NCBI GenBank assembly: GCA_027924585.1 | Contig: BSBM01001667.1 | Coordinates: 337,001-401,000 of the forward strand | Reading direction: 5' to 3' | DNA from: Larix kaempferi | Taxonomy: Eukaryota; Streptophyta; Pinopsida; Pinales; Pinaceae | DNA length: 64,000 nucleotides | Shown: positions 1-12,125 of the stretch, in pieces | Numbering within the stretch: position 1 is the first letter of the stretch | How the letters are laid out: each line of letters opens with the position of its first letter | Notes under the pieces: generated by a model | What the model was told of the DNA's origin: nothing | The model's database searches: none | What the model saw: only the letters and a program-made list of their open reading frames with translations | Position numbers and translations under genes: made by a program

Positions 1-628
1 AACACCAAATATAATCATCTTCGAATCTTTTCCTCTATGTGGTCATCAACTCCCCATCTGAAAAAAAAGAAGCAAGAAGTTGAGTTGAGTCTTCCAATTA
101 CCAGACTACAATAGGGGCATCAATTTTATCTTGACCCGACAAGTGAAGATCAAAAGGACAGTTATAGAGATAGGGCCACTGTTGATTTTATCTATCCTAG
201 GTCTACCCCCACCGAAGTGGATGTCCTCTAGGTAAGGTACCTAGAAAAAATGGTCTCTAGGATATTTCGTTCGAGGCATGTAGGGATAGGTTACCTACAA
301 CTTCAGTTTGCATAAAAAAATTTGGATGATCTTCAGTACTGAGTGGGGACAGTGCACCACCCAGCGATTCGGTTCCAGTCTTGTCACTTTCCCTCGTGAA
401 AGGAGAGGCCCACCCACAAATCGATCTCATCCATGCCCCAAGTAATAGAGGATTTTCGCTCCCTAAAAAGACAATCGCTATGTTTTAGATGTATAGTGAC
501 AAAGGGGCATCGTTTGAATGCCTATCCCTAGTGTCCTAACTTAACTACCATATTTTTTTTTCATCAAGTGAGGTTAATGTGCATTAATTTAAGGTTTATT
601 TTAAAGGCTTCCCTGGTATCATGAACCA
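1..628 (-). other. Internal leader of minus-strand element B, with candidate primer-binding site
   Basis: No convincing coding sequence is visible. Read on the minus strand, this stretch lies directly inside the inner end of LTR B. At 615-628 the minus strand reads TGGTTCATGATACC two bases from the LTR edge, in the place of a primer-binding site. It begins with TGG, as required for pairing with a tRNA CCA end, but I cannot assign the tRNA. The rest is AT-rich untranslated sequence running off the left window edge. The assignment is positional inference. Confidence 0.35.
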
Positions 629-1572
629 AGTGATAGTTTGATTTAAGGAGTGATTGTGTGCACTTGTGCTGTGTACAACTGCTATCTAAGAAAGTAAATT
701 CTTAAAAGAAATGAATTTATTCCAATACTAAGTCTAAAATTTTCTTGAAAACATCATTTCAAAATAGAAAGTCTACAATTTAGCATTTATCTTTCAAAGC
801 ATCAAAAGATCGATTTTCAACAAGCACTCACTGAAACAGTGAACATGCAGTCCAATATACTCTTCAACAAAACTATAGAAGCAACAAATACTCAAATGCA
901 AGGTTTTTTCTTCACCACAAGAACTGAAAAAGAAATCCCAACAAGTAAGTGGTTACAAATATAACTAAAAGGGAATTGAAAACAACCTTTAATTGAAAAA
1001 CTGAAGCTGTATGCAAGGGGAATAGGCCAAACAAAGGGTTTAGGGGCTGAAAACTACTGAAAAACTAAAGAAAAAGGATAATTAAGTCACACTTATCCAT
1101 GGAAAAGAAGCGATCCAAGTCACTCATAAAAGATAAATAGGTGCGACCTAGGAAGAGAAACCAGTTTCATAATTAGGTCACTCTTTTCGGGGGAAAAGGT
1201 GCGACCTAGGTCACATAAAAGTGCTAAACAGGCATGAACTGACACATAAAAACTTAGAAATAGTGAAATGGAGGGTCAATTGGATCAGGAAGGGTAGATT
1301 CATGCCGTTTTTTAAAACTCTAATCACTTAGGAAGTAGAAAACAAACAAATAACAAGTCAAATAGAAAGAAATAAAGACTCAAACAAAGGTTAGAGGGGT
1401 TAGACAAGCACAACCGAAGAATGATAGAGATATCCCCAATATGGTTGCAAAAAAAAGTTGCTATTGTTTTCACAACGGCACATTCCAAAAGGCCTACTAA
1501 GGGATGTGCTAAACTTAATAGAGTTTCAAATGGAATATACTAAAACAAAATAAAACAAAATTGAGAATAACT

Positions 1573-2030
1573 TGTTCGGGTACACAGGGTACTACCAAAG
1601 GACCGAACACCAAGAGCAACCACTTCACACAAACAGATCACAGATCAACACACCGATGTTTTGACGTGGTTTAAACCCTCTTGAGGGAAACACTCCACGG
1701 CCCCGGCCAAATAGCTTCTACGGGACAATTTATTATGCAAAGAAAGAAAGTTACAAATGAGCTTCTCATAATCGATCAACTAAACAATGACCCTCCATGC
1801 TCTTTAAATAGAGATCATGGACCAATCGGGTGTTAAGCCACAGATCAAGGTTAGGTTTGATCTAAGAGAATTTGAGCCGTTGGATCACTCTATGTTGGAA
1901 ACATATCGTGACTGTCGGATTAAGTATTTACAAATGCATACTAATGCATATTAAAGAAACACACTATCCCTAACGGATATATAACACAAGTTGATCTTAA
2001 CTAACTCCTAAGTGTCTAAATATCCTAACA
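1573..2030 (-). repeat. Copia-1 3' LTR
   Basis: 458 bp, beginning TGTTCGGGTA and ending CCTAACA on the plus strand. It matches 7336-7793 over its full length with about 12 substitutions and no length change. Confidence 0.95.
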
Positions 2031-2042
2031 TCCCCCCTTAAG
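2031..2042 (-). promoter_or_regulatory. Copia-1 polypurine tract
   Basis: The minus strand reads TAAGGGGGGA directly against the 3' LTR, the expected primer for plus-strand DNA synthesis. Confidence 0.85.
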
Positions 2043-2112
2043 AACAACTTGGGATAGGATTGAAGGATTTACAAAAGTGACACTATTAGGAGAAGGAAGG
2101 AGGCATTAGAGC

Positions 2113-4143
2113 CTATCCCCCCTTAATGACAAGTTCCTGAACTCCTAACATAGATTGAAGTTTAGAAAACTTCGCTTCTGTAAGAGACTTGGTGAAGATG
2201 TCTGCAACTTGATCATCTATAGGGCAAAAGAGCACTTCAAGAACCAGATCATGAACAAGATTTTTGATGAAGTGCATATGTAGCTCAATGTGTTTGTTGC
2301 GTTGATGTAGAACTGGATCTTTGGCAAGCTTGATGGCACTTTGATTGTCGTACCAAAGTGGAGTAGGTTGTTGTTGCTCGAATCCAAACTCTGAAAGGAT
2401 CTGTCGAAGCCATAAAGCTTCCTGACTGGCATTGACGGCTGCTCGATATTCTGCCTCTGCTGAAGAAAGAGCAAGAGCTTGTTGTTTCTTACAAGCCCAA
2501 GTAATAGGTCCAGATCCCAGACTGAAAACATAACCTGTAGTAGACTTTCGATCATCAGGATCGTCGGCCCAATCTGAATGAGTGAAACCAACCAACAAAG
2601 GTTTCCCCCTTGTACTGTAATGAATCCCAAACTGAACTGTACCTTGAATATATCGAAGTATTCTTTTAGCTGCTTTCCAGTGACTTTCATGAGGTGTCTG
2701 CATATAACGGGCAACTCGACCAATGGCAAAGGAAAGGTCAGGACGGGAATGAGTCAAGTATAAGAGACTACTAACAAGCTGACGATACAAGGTGGCATCG
2801 ACTTCAGGTGAAGTACAAGTGGCTGAAAGTTTGACTCCAGACTGGAAGGGAGAAGGGGCTGGTGTACAATCTTCCATGTGAAAGCGACGAAGAAGGTCAC
2901 AAGCATACTTAGACTGAGAAAGAAAGATTCCTTCTTTGGTTTGCAGGACTTGGAGACCAAGAAAATAATGCAAATGTCCTAAGTCTGACATTTCAAAATT
3001 TTGTTTAAGACTGGACTTCACATGGGTTATAAGCTTAGGGTCACTACCAGTAAGAATAAGGTCATCAACATATAGAACAAGTATGATGTAATGGTTTCCT
3101 ACTTTCTTGGTATAGACATTGGGGTCAGAATGGCATCTAGAAAAACCAGTGTCAAGGAGAAAGTTATCCATTTTGGCATACCAAGCTCTAGGAGCTTGCT
3201 TAAGGCCATATAAGGATTTCTTAAGGCGGCAGACAAGGCTAGAGTTATTCTGAACATAGCCAGGAGGTTGTTCCATGTAAATTTCCTCCTGTAAATCACC
3301 ATGTAAGAAGGCAGACTTGACATCCATTTGATGGACTTCCTAGTTGTGTAAGGCTGCAAGGGAAAGAACAAGGCGGATGGAGTTCATTTTTGCGACGGGA
3401 GCAAAGGTTTCATTGTAGTCAATCCCTTCAACTTGGGAAAAATCTTTGGCAACTAACCTTGCCTTAAGTCTTTCAACACTTCCATCTGATGCATACTTAG
3501 TTCTGTAGACCCATTTACATCTGACAAGTTTTCTTCCTTTTGGAAGAGGTACAAGATCCCAAGTATCGTTCGCCATTAAGGAACAATATTCTTCATCCAT
3601 GGCTGCATCCCAATCTGGATTCCCTGAAGCTTCTGCAAAAGTTTCTGGATCATGATTCTCGGAAACTTGAGCCAAAAGAGAAGAGGCTCGCTGAAACTGA
3701 GAACGTGTGCGACGTTGATCTCGAGGATCACCGGCAAGATCACCAGCTGCTTCACATGTTGAACGGACCCATCGAGGAAGCACTTGTGCTGGTGCAACTG
3801 GAGGAACATGAGCAGGCGGAGGTGGATTTTCATCCTCACTGTCATCATCAGAAACTGGAGTTGGAAACCTGTCAAGGAAGTTGGAAGAAGAAGAAGAAGG
3901 CACAAATTCCGAATCAGGCTCGCAGGCCAAAGATGGCACAATCGCCGAGTTAGGCTCGCAGGCCAAGATATTTTCATCAAATTTAACATCTCTTCTAATG
4001 ATTATATCATGAGAATGTGGTTGAAGAAGTCTGTAACCTTTTACATCTTCAGAATATCCAACAAATATGCACTTTTCACTTTTAGGCTGCAATGCTTTCC
4101 GTTTTTCATCCGGAATGTGAGCCCATGCTTCACTACCAAACAC
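2113..4143 (-). pseudogene. Copia-1 integrase C-terminal end, reverse transcriptase and RNase H
   Basis: This single minus-strand frame is broken by one TAG at 3340-3342, where a tryptophan codon (HNWEV context) is expected. From 4143 it reads the integrase C-terminal region (VFGSEAWAHIPDEKR, IFVGYSED), then RT with the KARLVAKDFSQ, MDVKSAFLHGDL and catalytic YVDDLILTG motifs, then RNase H with DNQSAIKLAKDPVLHQRNKH and a VADIFTKSL end. The enzymes copied element RNA into DNA in virus-like particles. Apart from the one stop, the RT-RNase H half is well preserved. The ORF ends about 80 bp before the polypurine tract, as is usual in Ty1/copia. Confidence 0.92.
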
Positions 4144-5290
4144 ACAGAAGTGACTTACATCAGGTTTAGTTTTACTCCATGCTTCTTCCGGTGTTATACC
4201 TTGTGGGTGCGATTAACTATGTAATTTGCACAATTAATGGCTTCAGCCCAAAATTGAAGACTTAGTCCCTTAGATTGGATCATACAATTAGCCATTTCTT
4301 TTAAAGTGCGGTTCTTCCACTCAGCTACACCATTTTGTTGTGGTGTATATGGAACAGTGTGCTGCTATTGGATGCCTTATTCAGTGCAGAAAGTAGTGAA
4401 CTGTTTGTTAACATATTCTCCTCCATTGTCAAATCTTAACTTAATAATTTGATGACCAGATTGTTTTTCAACAAGGGCCTTGTAGGCCAAGAACATGTTA
4501 AATACTTCGCTCTTAAGTTTTAGGAAATAAACCCAACTGTGTCTAGTGTAATCATCAATGAAAGTTAAGAAATATTTGAAACCAGAAAAGGAAGTAGATG
4601 GAAGAGGACCACACAAGTCACTATGCACAAGCTCCAAGGGAACCGAGGCGTGCCAAGAGGCACGTTTGTCAAAACTGTCCCGATGATGTTTTCCAAGTAC
4701 ACAACCGGAGCAAACACCATCTCTGCAAGATACCATCGGAAGACCTGTCACCATATTTTCTTTACATAGTTGTTGCAATGAGTGATAATTTAAGTGACCA
4801 AATCGCTCATGCCAAAGTTTGCTCAAGTTATCACTATGAGCAACAAAAACTGAAGGGAAAGGTGATGACCCAAAGTTGTTAAACTTGTACAACCTAGTAA
4901 TATCATCAACAATTCCGGTAGCTAGGACCTGTTGAGGATCTTTAAAATCCTTGATTACGACTTAGTGAGGTGTAAAGGTCACAGTTTTACCTTCACCAGA
5001 ATGAGTGATCTAATAGACTGATAACAAATTGCAGGAAATTCTTGGAACACATAGTACATCACTAAAATGACCATTATCTACTGGAACTGTTCCAGCTCCT
5101 ACAACACTTAGAGATCTATCATCACCAACAAATATTTGTTTGGTGTTACATTCATGCATAGTAGAAAAGATGGCTTGATCCTTAGCCATATGATAAGATG
5201 CTCAAGAATCAATGAGCCATTCATTTGTAGTAGAAGAAGAAGATGCATTATAAGAATAACCAGAAGCACAAAGTGCATGTCCATGAGAGG
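4144..5290 (-). pseudogene. Copia-1 protease, pre-integrase and integrase core
   Basis: The integrase zinc region is seen as LWHERFGHLNYHSLQQL followed by CSGCVLGKHH. The core follows with VHSDLCGPLP, FIDDYTRHSWVYF, a FDNGGEY segment and PYTPQQNGVAE, so D, D and E positions can be recognised. Two in-frame stops lie at about 4374 and 4362, and a frame change near 4205 separates this frame from the next. Upstream, the protease active-site motif is broken: the glycine codon of the expected Asp-Ser-Gly is TGA at 5202-5204. Two further stops lie near 5010 and 4965. Confidence 0.85.
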
Positions 5291-6178
5291 CAGATTCTGA
5301 AGGCGAATCTTGGCTGATGTGGTGCTTCTTCATTGCTGCTTCCAAGGCTGCCATCTTCTTGAAACACTTAGATTCATCATGATTATCTTTCCCGCAATAG
5401 TTGCAATGACACTCAGTCTTCTTGCCTTTTGGCTTGGATCCTTTGTCATTTTTTAAAGAAAGAGCTAACTGAGAGGGTTTTGGACCCTTGTTTGACTTAT
5501 TATTGCAAAAGTTTTGTTTCTTGGGAGGCTTGGACTTTTCTTTCTATTGGGACAATAAGGCTTTCTCAGATGTATCTGCATTGTTGATTATTCCAAGATG
5601 AATGAGTTTATCTTGTTCCCTAATCAAGGAATCACAAAAGGATTCAAGACTAGGCTCTTGATAGCTAGCTGCATTCAAGGATGCTTTCATGGAGTAAAAT
5701 GTAGATACAAAAACAGAATATGCAGGTCCAAGTTTGGAAAGAATATGATAAATGCATTGTTTGTCTTCCCTCTCAATCTTACATTCTACACATAAGAGCT
5801 TAAGAGTTTTGTACTTAGATAAATAATCTTGAATGCATGAAAAGTCACTTGGATTTAAAAAAATAACTCATTTTCGAGTTGGTGACCTCGAATTTCATTG
5901 TGTTTACCAAACACAGATTCCAACTTGTCCTAAGCAGCATTAGGTTCATCAATTCCAGATATGTGGAATTGGAAATCAGTAGAGATTGACATCCCAATCA
6001 ATCCACGAGCTTCATCACATCTATTTGCCCGTTTTATTTTCTTATCATCATCAGTGGGTTCTTTTTCTTTCCCTGTGGTAGTTCTGAAAAGTCTCCTACT
6101 TCGTAGAACATCCTCCATACGAGATTTCCATGAGAAATAGTTGGAACTGTTAAGTAGAATATCACAATGGGTGGCCAT
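5291..6178 (-). pseudogene. Copia-1 gag with CCHC zinc knuckle
   Basis: The start is the ATG at 6178 (MATHCDILLNSSNYFSWKSR), typical of copia Gag N-termini. The Gag core is interrupted by a TAG just before 5930 and by a frameshift in a T-run near 5860. Downstream, a nucleocapsid zinc knuckle (CNYCGKDNHDESKC, spacing C-x2-C-x4-H-x4-C) lies at about 5365-5405 and leads into protease. Gag packaged element RNA into particles. This copy is nonfunctional. Confidence 0.85.
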
Positions 6179-7320
6179 ATTTATAAATTAATGGCTCTAA
6201 AAGTAGAAACCAATAGTCTGGATGTGAAGAGCTCGAAAAAATAGGAGGTTTAAAAAATAACGGCACTGAAAACTGACTCTGTATGATGAAGTTATACTTG
6301 AACAAAGAAACTGTTGAAGATGTCCCCAATAGTGATGTGGCAGCTAGAGAATGTCCAGCAAAAAAAAAGAACCCCCCTCTTCCCAAGATGAACCTTTTGA
6401 CAATCACTTTATAAGAAAGTTGCTTTAAGTGAACCACTTTTGTAAAATAAGTGATTTCACTTTTACAATGATATTACTTTTAAATAGTGCAACAATAAAA
6501 AAACTTAAGTGACTCACTTGTATTTTTATTTTTTATTATTTAAGTGAGATGCACTTTTACAATAAAGTAACTTGAAATTAGAAATTGCATGCACTTTTTC
6601 TTTTAAAAGTAACTTCTTAAGACTTGAACTCAAGACCTATTAAGGAATAAAGCAACTTTGAACCAAGTGAACTAGATTAAAAGGTATGTAAAATATGGGA
6701 ATGAGGAAGTGGGCTCTTTTTTTTTTTTTTTTTTACTCTTCTTGCTCGATTTGCGTGCTTGCCCTTTTTCTTGCAAAACAAACCACAAATCGAAACAAAA
6801 AAAACTTTTCCACACTTGTGGAGTTAGATCTTGTTAGCTTGCTCGGAAGGTCTACGTTTTCTCTCTGTTTCTGATTTGCCGAGATCGCGCAAGGTGCACG
6901 GCAAAGAGCATACGCAACCGAGAAAAACCCTTTTCCCTTTCTGTTTCTGATTTGCCGAGATCGCTGAAGGTGCACGGCAAAGAGCATACGCAGACGGGAA
7001 AGCAACAATCCGAACAAAAAAAAAAATCTAACCGTAAAAAAAAGAGATGAAATATGAGACTTTTTCTTTTTAAAAACGAAATAAAAAAATGCGTCACTGT
7101 AACATTATACCTTCAGATCTGATGAAATACGCGTTTCTGGAGCAACCGGGAACCGTTTTCGTTCAAACGAAAACTATTTCCCAATAGAAACGACGCTCCA
7201 GATGTAATGGAAGACCTCCCATAGCCCAGAAATGCACAAAAATATCAGAACTAGAAACCCTTTCGAGTTTCGGCAACAACAGTTCAAGATCTAGATCATA
7301 ACCGGAAGTGGCACTTCATA
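6179..7320 (-). other. Copia-1 untranslated leader
   Basis: Untranslated region between primer-binding site and gag. It contains an 18-20-base T-run near 6716-6735, an AT-rich stretch at 6440-6600 with repeated AAGTGA/TCACTT words, and a 76-bp tandem duplication (listed separately). No coding sequence is supported. Confidence 0.7.
6865..6999 (-). repeat. Two-copy tandem duplication, 76-bp period
   Basis: The segment beginning CTGTTTCTGATTTGCCGAGA at 6865 recurs at 6941. About 59 bp match with a few substitutions. It lies in the transcribed leader of Copia-1. Confidence 0.8.
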
Positions 7321-7335
7321 AAAGCTCTGATACCA
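7321..7335 (-). promoter_or_regulatory. Copia-1 primer-binding site (initiator Met tRNA)
   Basis: The minus strand reads TGGTATCAGAGC directly after the 5' LTR, complementary to the 3' end of plant initiator methionine tRNA. There is no spacer. Confidence 0.92.
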
Positions 7336-7793
7336 TGTTCAGGTACACAGGGTACTACCAAAGGACCGAACACCAAGAGAAACCACTTCACACAAACAGA
7401 TCACAGATCAACACACCGATGTTTTGACGTGGTTTAAACCCTCTTGAGAGAAACACTCCACGGCCCCGGCCAAATAGCTTCTACGGGACAATTTATTATG
7501 CAAAGAAAGAAAGTTACAAATGAGCTTCTCATAATCGATCAACTAAACAATGACCCTCCATGCTCTTTAAATAGAGATCATGGACCAATCGGGTGTTAAG
7601 CCACGGATCAAGGTTAGGTTTGATCTAAGAGAAGTTGAGCCATCGGATCACTCTATGTCGGAAACATATCGTGACCATCGGATTAAGTATTTACAAATGC
7701 ATACTAATGCATACTAAAGAAACACACTATCCCTAACGGATATATTACACAAGTTGATCTTAACTAACTCCTAAGTGTCTAAATATCCTAACA
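7336..7793 (-). repeat. Copia-1 5' LTR
   Basis: 458 bp with TG...CA ends, followed by the TAACT target duplication. On the minus strand a TATA-like CTCTATTTAAAGAG lies at about 7563-7576 and would drive the element transcript. Confidence 0.95.
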
Positions 7794-8160
7794 TAACTTT
7801 AATCTAATAGACATGAAGAATTAAATGCCAATGAAAATAAATCTAAACTAAGCATCCTTTATCAAGTAAACATATACGATCATCTTTTCAAAAAATAAAG
7901 AATGCTCATTTCATTATGAAAATAGATTTACAAGAGTTCAAGATCACCTCCGAGTTCCAGTAGAATGGGCCCCTATACTTGTCTGAGGGAGGGTCCACTT
8001 TGACTCCTAATAGTCCACAGTTCTCCTTCCATGCTTCATGTATGCAATCTTCGGCAAGGTGAGAAAGGAACACAAGAGGGAGTTCAAATATCTATAGGAT
8101 TTGTGCAAATTAATGGCTTGATCAATGAATGGAGAATTGGTGTTGAGTGATGGAGCTTAA

Positions 8161-8178
8161 GGGCTCATTTATAGGCAC
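8161..8178 (-). promoter_or_regulatory. TATA-like box of LTR B
   Basis: The minus strand reads CCTATAAATGAGCCC, a plant LTR-type TATA box about 370 bp downstream of the LTR start. It is expected to drive the element B transcript leftward. Confidence 0.45.
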
Positions 8179-8547
8179 AATAGTTAGCTCTAGGATAATG
8201 ATCAAGCTTTTGATTTTTTATTTTTAACTTTTGGATTTTGACTTTTGATTTTGTGCCTCTCATTTTTTTGATCCTTTTTCCAATTTGGAGTATCACAAGA
8301 GTTATGCCAAGTTCCTTATTTTTGTCAAAGTTAAAAAAAGAGAAGATTCCAAAAATCAAGGTAGGGCATAAGTTGCTCATTTTTTAGATAATTGTGCAAA
8401 TCAAATTTGTAAAATGACCATTTTTTATGGGCAACTTTAATTTCTAGTTTAATGAAGGTCCAAGGGGCTGGAAATGAAATGTGGTAATGAAGTATATGTG
8501 TAATGGGGCTAATGATAAGGCAGGTGGACAAAATTTAGGTGTTTACA

Positions 8548-10446
8548 ATCGATAATATAGAGTCAATTAGCTATGAGGAGCAAGAGTCTTCTCAAATATC
8601 TACTTGAGATCGGGCTATCATCAACTACATATCAAGGATAAAGATATTATTAAAACTACTTTTAGAACCAAGTATGGGCATTATGAGAACACCATTTTTC
8701 CTTTTGGACTAAAAAATACACCAGTCACATTTATGTGCTTGATGAATGGTGTATTCAGAGAATTTATGGACAAGTTTATTTTTTTTATTCCTGGATGATA
8801 TATAATTTATTCCAAGAAATAGGAAGAACATGAAGAGCATCTAAGAGTAACCTTACACATTCTAAGAGAGAACCAGTTGTATGCTAAGTTGAGTAAGTGT
8901 AATTTCTATCAAAAGCAGTTATTATATATGGGTCATATTATCTTAGAGGAAGGAGTGACCATGGAACCTACTAAGATAAAATATATACAAGGATCTCCCA
9001 CTCCAAGAAATGTAGAGGTAAGATATTTTTTGGAGTTTGTTGGCTAGTACAAGAGATTCATTGAATTTTTCTCCAAGATAGCCAACCCAATTACATCTTT
9101 ACAAAAGAAATATTTGAAATTCATTTGGACTCATAAATGTGAGTATAGTTTCAAACTTCTAAAATAATTACTCACATGTGCACCAATTTTAAAGATTGTA
9201 GATTTGGATAAGGAATATCTAGTATGGACATATGCATCTCTAGAAGGGATTAATGGAGTTTTGATGCAAGAAGGGTATGTGATTCTTTATGGATCATGGA
9301 AATTAAAATGTCATGAAAAAAGGTATGCAATGCATGATCTAGAGATCACTTCCATAGTACACACATTGAGAATGTGGAGGCATTACCTCATGGGTAACGG
9401 GTTTGAGTTGAAGTCAGATCATCACAATTTAAAGTATTTGTTTGAACATCCCAACTTGAATGCTCATTAAGCTATATGGATGTAATTCCTAAGCGAATTC
9501 AATTTTGAAATTAAGCATATCAAGGAAAAATAAAATTGAGTTCTAGATGCATACAGTAGAAGAAATAATCTAATGAAAATTACAACCATTAGTAGTTGGA
9601 AAATAAATTGGAAGAGAAGATTGCTTGAAGCATTGAATTCTGATGAACATTATTTGCAAATTAAGACAACCTTACAGTCATACAATGTGCTATTAAAATA
9701 TATGGATTATAGATTGGAGGAGTATGGAATTCTCCTATACAACAATAAAATTTATGCACCTGAAGGGGATGAATTGAAGAAAATCATTTTGCAAGAGATG
9801 CATAATGTTCCCCGTGTCGACCATCATGGCTATCAAAAATATCTTACATATGTTAAGAAATAATATTTTTGGCAGGGCATGAAGAAAGAGATAGCAAGTT
9901 TCATTGCTAAGTGCCTTGAATGCCAAAAGGTGAAATCAGCGCATAGACATCCTACTGGTGCACTCTATCCATTTCTAGTTCCAGAGTGGAAATGGGACAT
10001 GGTAACCATTGAATTTATTACTAAATTAGCAAGGATAGTGAAGCATCATGAATCCATTATGGTGGTGTTCGATAAATTGACAAAATATGCTTATTTTATA
10101 CTTGTCCAATCAACATTTAAAACAACAAAATTTGTAGAGATTTATATGAAAGAATTTGCTAGGCTACATGGGATTTTTAAGGTAATTGCTTCAGATCGAG
10201 ATTCCAAGTTCACTTCAATTTTTTGGAAAGGCATTCAAGGAATTTGGAACCAAAATCAATATCAACACAACCTATCATCCACAAATGGATGGGTAGACTA
10301 AGCAAGTTAATCAAGTCATTGAAGATATGCTAAGAATGTATGTAATGGATACACCTACCAAGTGGGAAGAATACCTATATTTGGTAGATTTTGCCTATGA
10401 CAATGGATACCAAGCATCATTGAAGATGAGACCGTTTGAATCCTTA
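8548..10446 (+). pseudogene. Gypsy-A (chromovirus) RT, RNase H and integrase, 5' part
   Basis: A decayed plus-strand gypsy polyprotein. RT starts mid-domain at the LTR B junction ([20 protein letters not shown], then FPFGLKN). The catalytic segment is damaged and several stops follow. RNase H is seen at about 9200-9540 (DHHNLKYLFEHPNLNAH). The integrase zinc region (HHGYQKYL, then CLECQKVK) and core (WDMVTIEFITKL, VIASDRDSKFTS) run from about 9780. The frame stops at 10446 in FESL, where Copia-2 is inserted, and resumes at 17574 with YGRRC. Gag, protease and the RT N-terminus are missing, cut off by element B. Confidence 0.85.
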
Positions 10447-10651
10447 TGACATGTATAACTACCGAATTCATTTATTTCATTAATCAAACTCTTTATTTAT
10501 ACATTGGCTAGGTGTCTCTTGGGATTAAGATTCCAAGAGATCCATTGGAGTCTCCAAGACTCCTCATATTCCATTCATTGTAACTGTCTAAATATTTACA
10601 GTATTTACAATATAGTTGAAATCATAATCCCAGAGGATTAGATTTCCAACA
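10447..10651 (-). repeat. Copia-2 3' LTR
   Basis: About 205 bp, from TGACATGTATAAC to GATTTCCAACA on the plus strand. It matches 17368-17568 with about 20 or more differences and small indels. Confidence 0.85.
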
Positions 10652-10661
10652 TTCCCCCCCT
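10652..10661 (-). promoter_or_regulatory. Copia-2 polypurine tract
   Basis: The minus strand reads AAGGGGGGGAA against the LTR start TGTTGG. The pol stop codon TAA directly abuts the tract, so there is no 3' untranslated spacer. Confidence 0.85.
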
Positions 10662-12125
10662 TTAATCCAAAGGGGTGTTTGTAAGTCCAAGCGTGGTTCT
10701 AAACTTTTCAAACTTTTCTTGTCCACGTGCTTTGGTGAAGATGTCTACAATTTACTAATTCGTGGAACAGTGATGTAAATGAACTTCCTTGGCCTCTCCA
10801 CGATGTCGAATAAAATGATACTTTGTGTTGATGTGCTTGGTTCGGTCATGGAATATGGGATTCTTTTCCAACTTGATTGCAAAAGTGTTGTTAATAAAAA
10901 GAGGAGTGAAGTTTTCTTGTTTCTCCTACAAATCTTCAAATATCTTCCCGAGCCACACAATCTCTTTTGTTGCTTCTGCAACAGCCATATATTCTACTTC
11001 TATTGTTGAATATGTTGGAACTGAATGTTTGCGTGATCTCCAAGAGATAGCTCTTGATCCAAGAATCATCGTGTATCTAGAAGCAGAAACTCCTGTTTCT
11101 TTGTATCCATCGAAGTCTGAATCAGAGTACCCAATGAGTTTGAAGTATTCCACCTTATAGTACTTTAGTCCACATTAATGAGTCCCTTTCAAGTATCTTA
11201 TAACTCTTTTTGCAGTAGATAAGTGTCCTTCACAAGGTTTGTGCATGAACCGTGAAATGATTCTAACAACATAAGAAATATATGATCTAGTGGTGGTAAG
11301 GTAGATAAATATTCCTACTAGATGTCGGTATTTGGTCGCATCCTCAAATTATTTTCCTTCACTTGATGTGAGCTTCAACTTTTGTTCCATTGGAGTTGAG
11401 AGCGGGTTGCATTATCCCATGCCAAATCTGTTCAACAATTCTTCAATATACTTCTTCTGAGAGATGAATATGTACTTAGGATGTTGATTCACTTCAATTC
11501 CTAAGTAGTAGTGAAGATGTCCCAGATCATTCATTTCAAATCCATTCTTTAAATCTTTCTTTATGGATGCTATATAAATTTCATTGTTCCCTATCATGAA
11601 AAGGTAATCTACATACACTACAAGAAACACAACAGATCTTCCAACTTTCTTTACAAACAATGTTGCATCATCAAGATTATAAAGTTTGAAATTCAACTTT
11701 AGAATATGCTCTATTAGCTTTTCATACCATGCCTGAGGTGCTTGTTTCAGTACATACAAGGAATTGACAAGTTTGCATACCTCTTGTTCTTGTCCCTTCA
11801 CAACAAAACCTTCTAGTTGAGACATGAAGACATTTTATTTCAAGTCTCCTTCCAAGAATGTTTTTTTTACATCCATTTGATGAACTTTCCATCCATTTTG
11901 TGCATCCAAGGAGAGTATAGTGTGGATGGTGCCCCATTTTTCTATGGGGGAGAACGTTTCTTCATACCCAATTCCATCTTTCTGTGCATAGCCTTTTGCC
12001 ACGAGCCTTGATTTGTTCTTGTCAAGTGAGCCACTTGATTTGTATTTATTCCTATATACCAACTTGCTTCCAATTGGATTGGTTCCGATTGGAGGGTCAA
12101 CCAACTTCCAGGTTCCATTATTCAT
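10662..12125 (-). pseudogene. Copia-2 reverse transcriptase and RNase H
   Basis: Minus-strand pieces in order: NNGTWKLVDPP and SRLVAKGYAQK, VHQMDVKKTFLEGDL, then LYVLKQAPQAWYEKL and the catalytic segment. The catalytic tetrad reads YVDY instead of YVDD because the second aspartate codon is TAC (+ strand 11603-11605), which would abolish polymerase activity. RNase H follows near 11153 (GYSDSDFDGYKETG, STIEVEYMAVAEATKE) and the frame ends in VDIFTKARGQEKFEKF. There are several stops and frame changes, for example near 11410 and 11830. Confidence 0.88.

Larger units (their letters stand above)
1573..7793 (-). mobile_element. Copia-1: complete but degenerate Ty1/copia retrotransposon
   Basis: This 6221-bp element has two 458-bp LTRs, an initiator-Met-tRNA primer-binding site, a polypurine tract and a gag-protease-integrase-RT-RNase H order typical of Ty1/copia. 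It is flanked by a perfect 5-bp target duplication, TAACT, at 1568-1572 and 7794-7798. The LTRs differ at about 12 positions by my count, mostly transitions, so insertion is fairly recent. The polyprotein nevertheless has around ten stops or frameshifts, so this copy cannot encode its own enzymes. It lies inside LTR B. Confidence 0.95.
631..8547 (-). repeat. LTR of gypsy-like element B, interrupted by Copia-1
   Basis: The right edge at 8547 reads TGTAAACACC on the minus strand, a normal LTR start, and abuts broken Gypsy-A reverse transcriptase sequence. The left edge is placed at 631, so the minus-strand LTR ends in CA before a candidate primer-binding site. Without Copia-1 and one TSD copy the LTR would be about 1.69 kb. 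A TATA-like box lies at 8161-8178. The right edge is well supported. The left edge is inferred and the other LTR is outside the window. Confidence 0.5.

Noticed and set aside
3540-3953. 137-codon ORFs on both strands within Copia-1
   Set aside because: They are out-of-frame shadows of the integrase-RT polyprotein.
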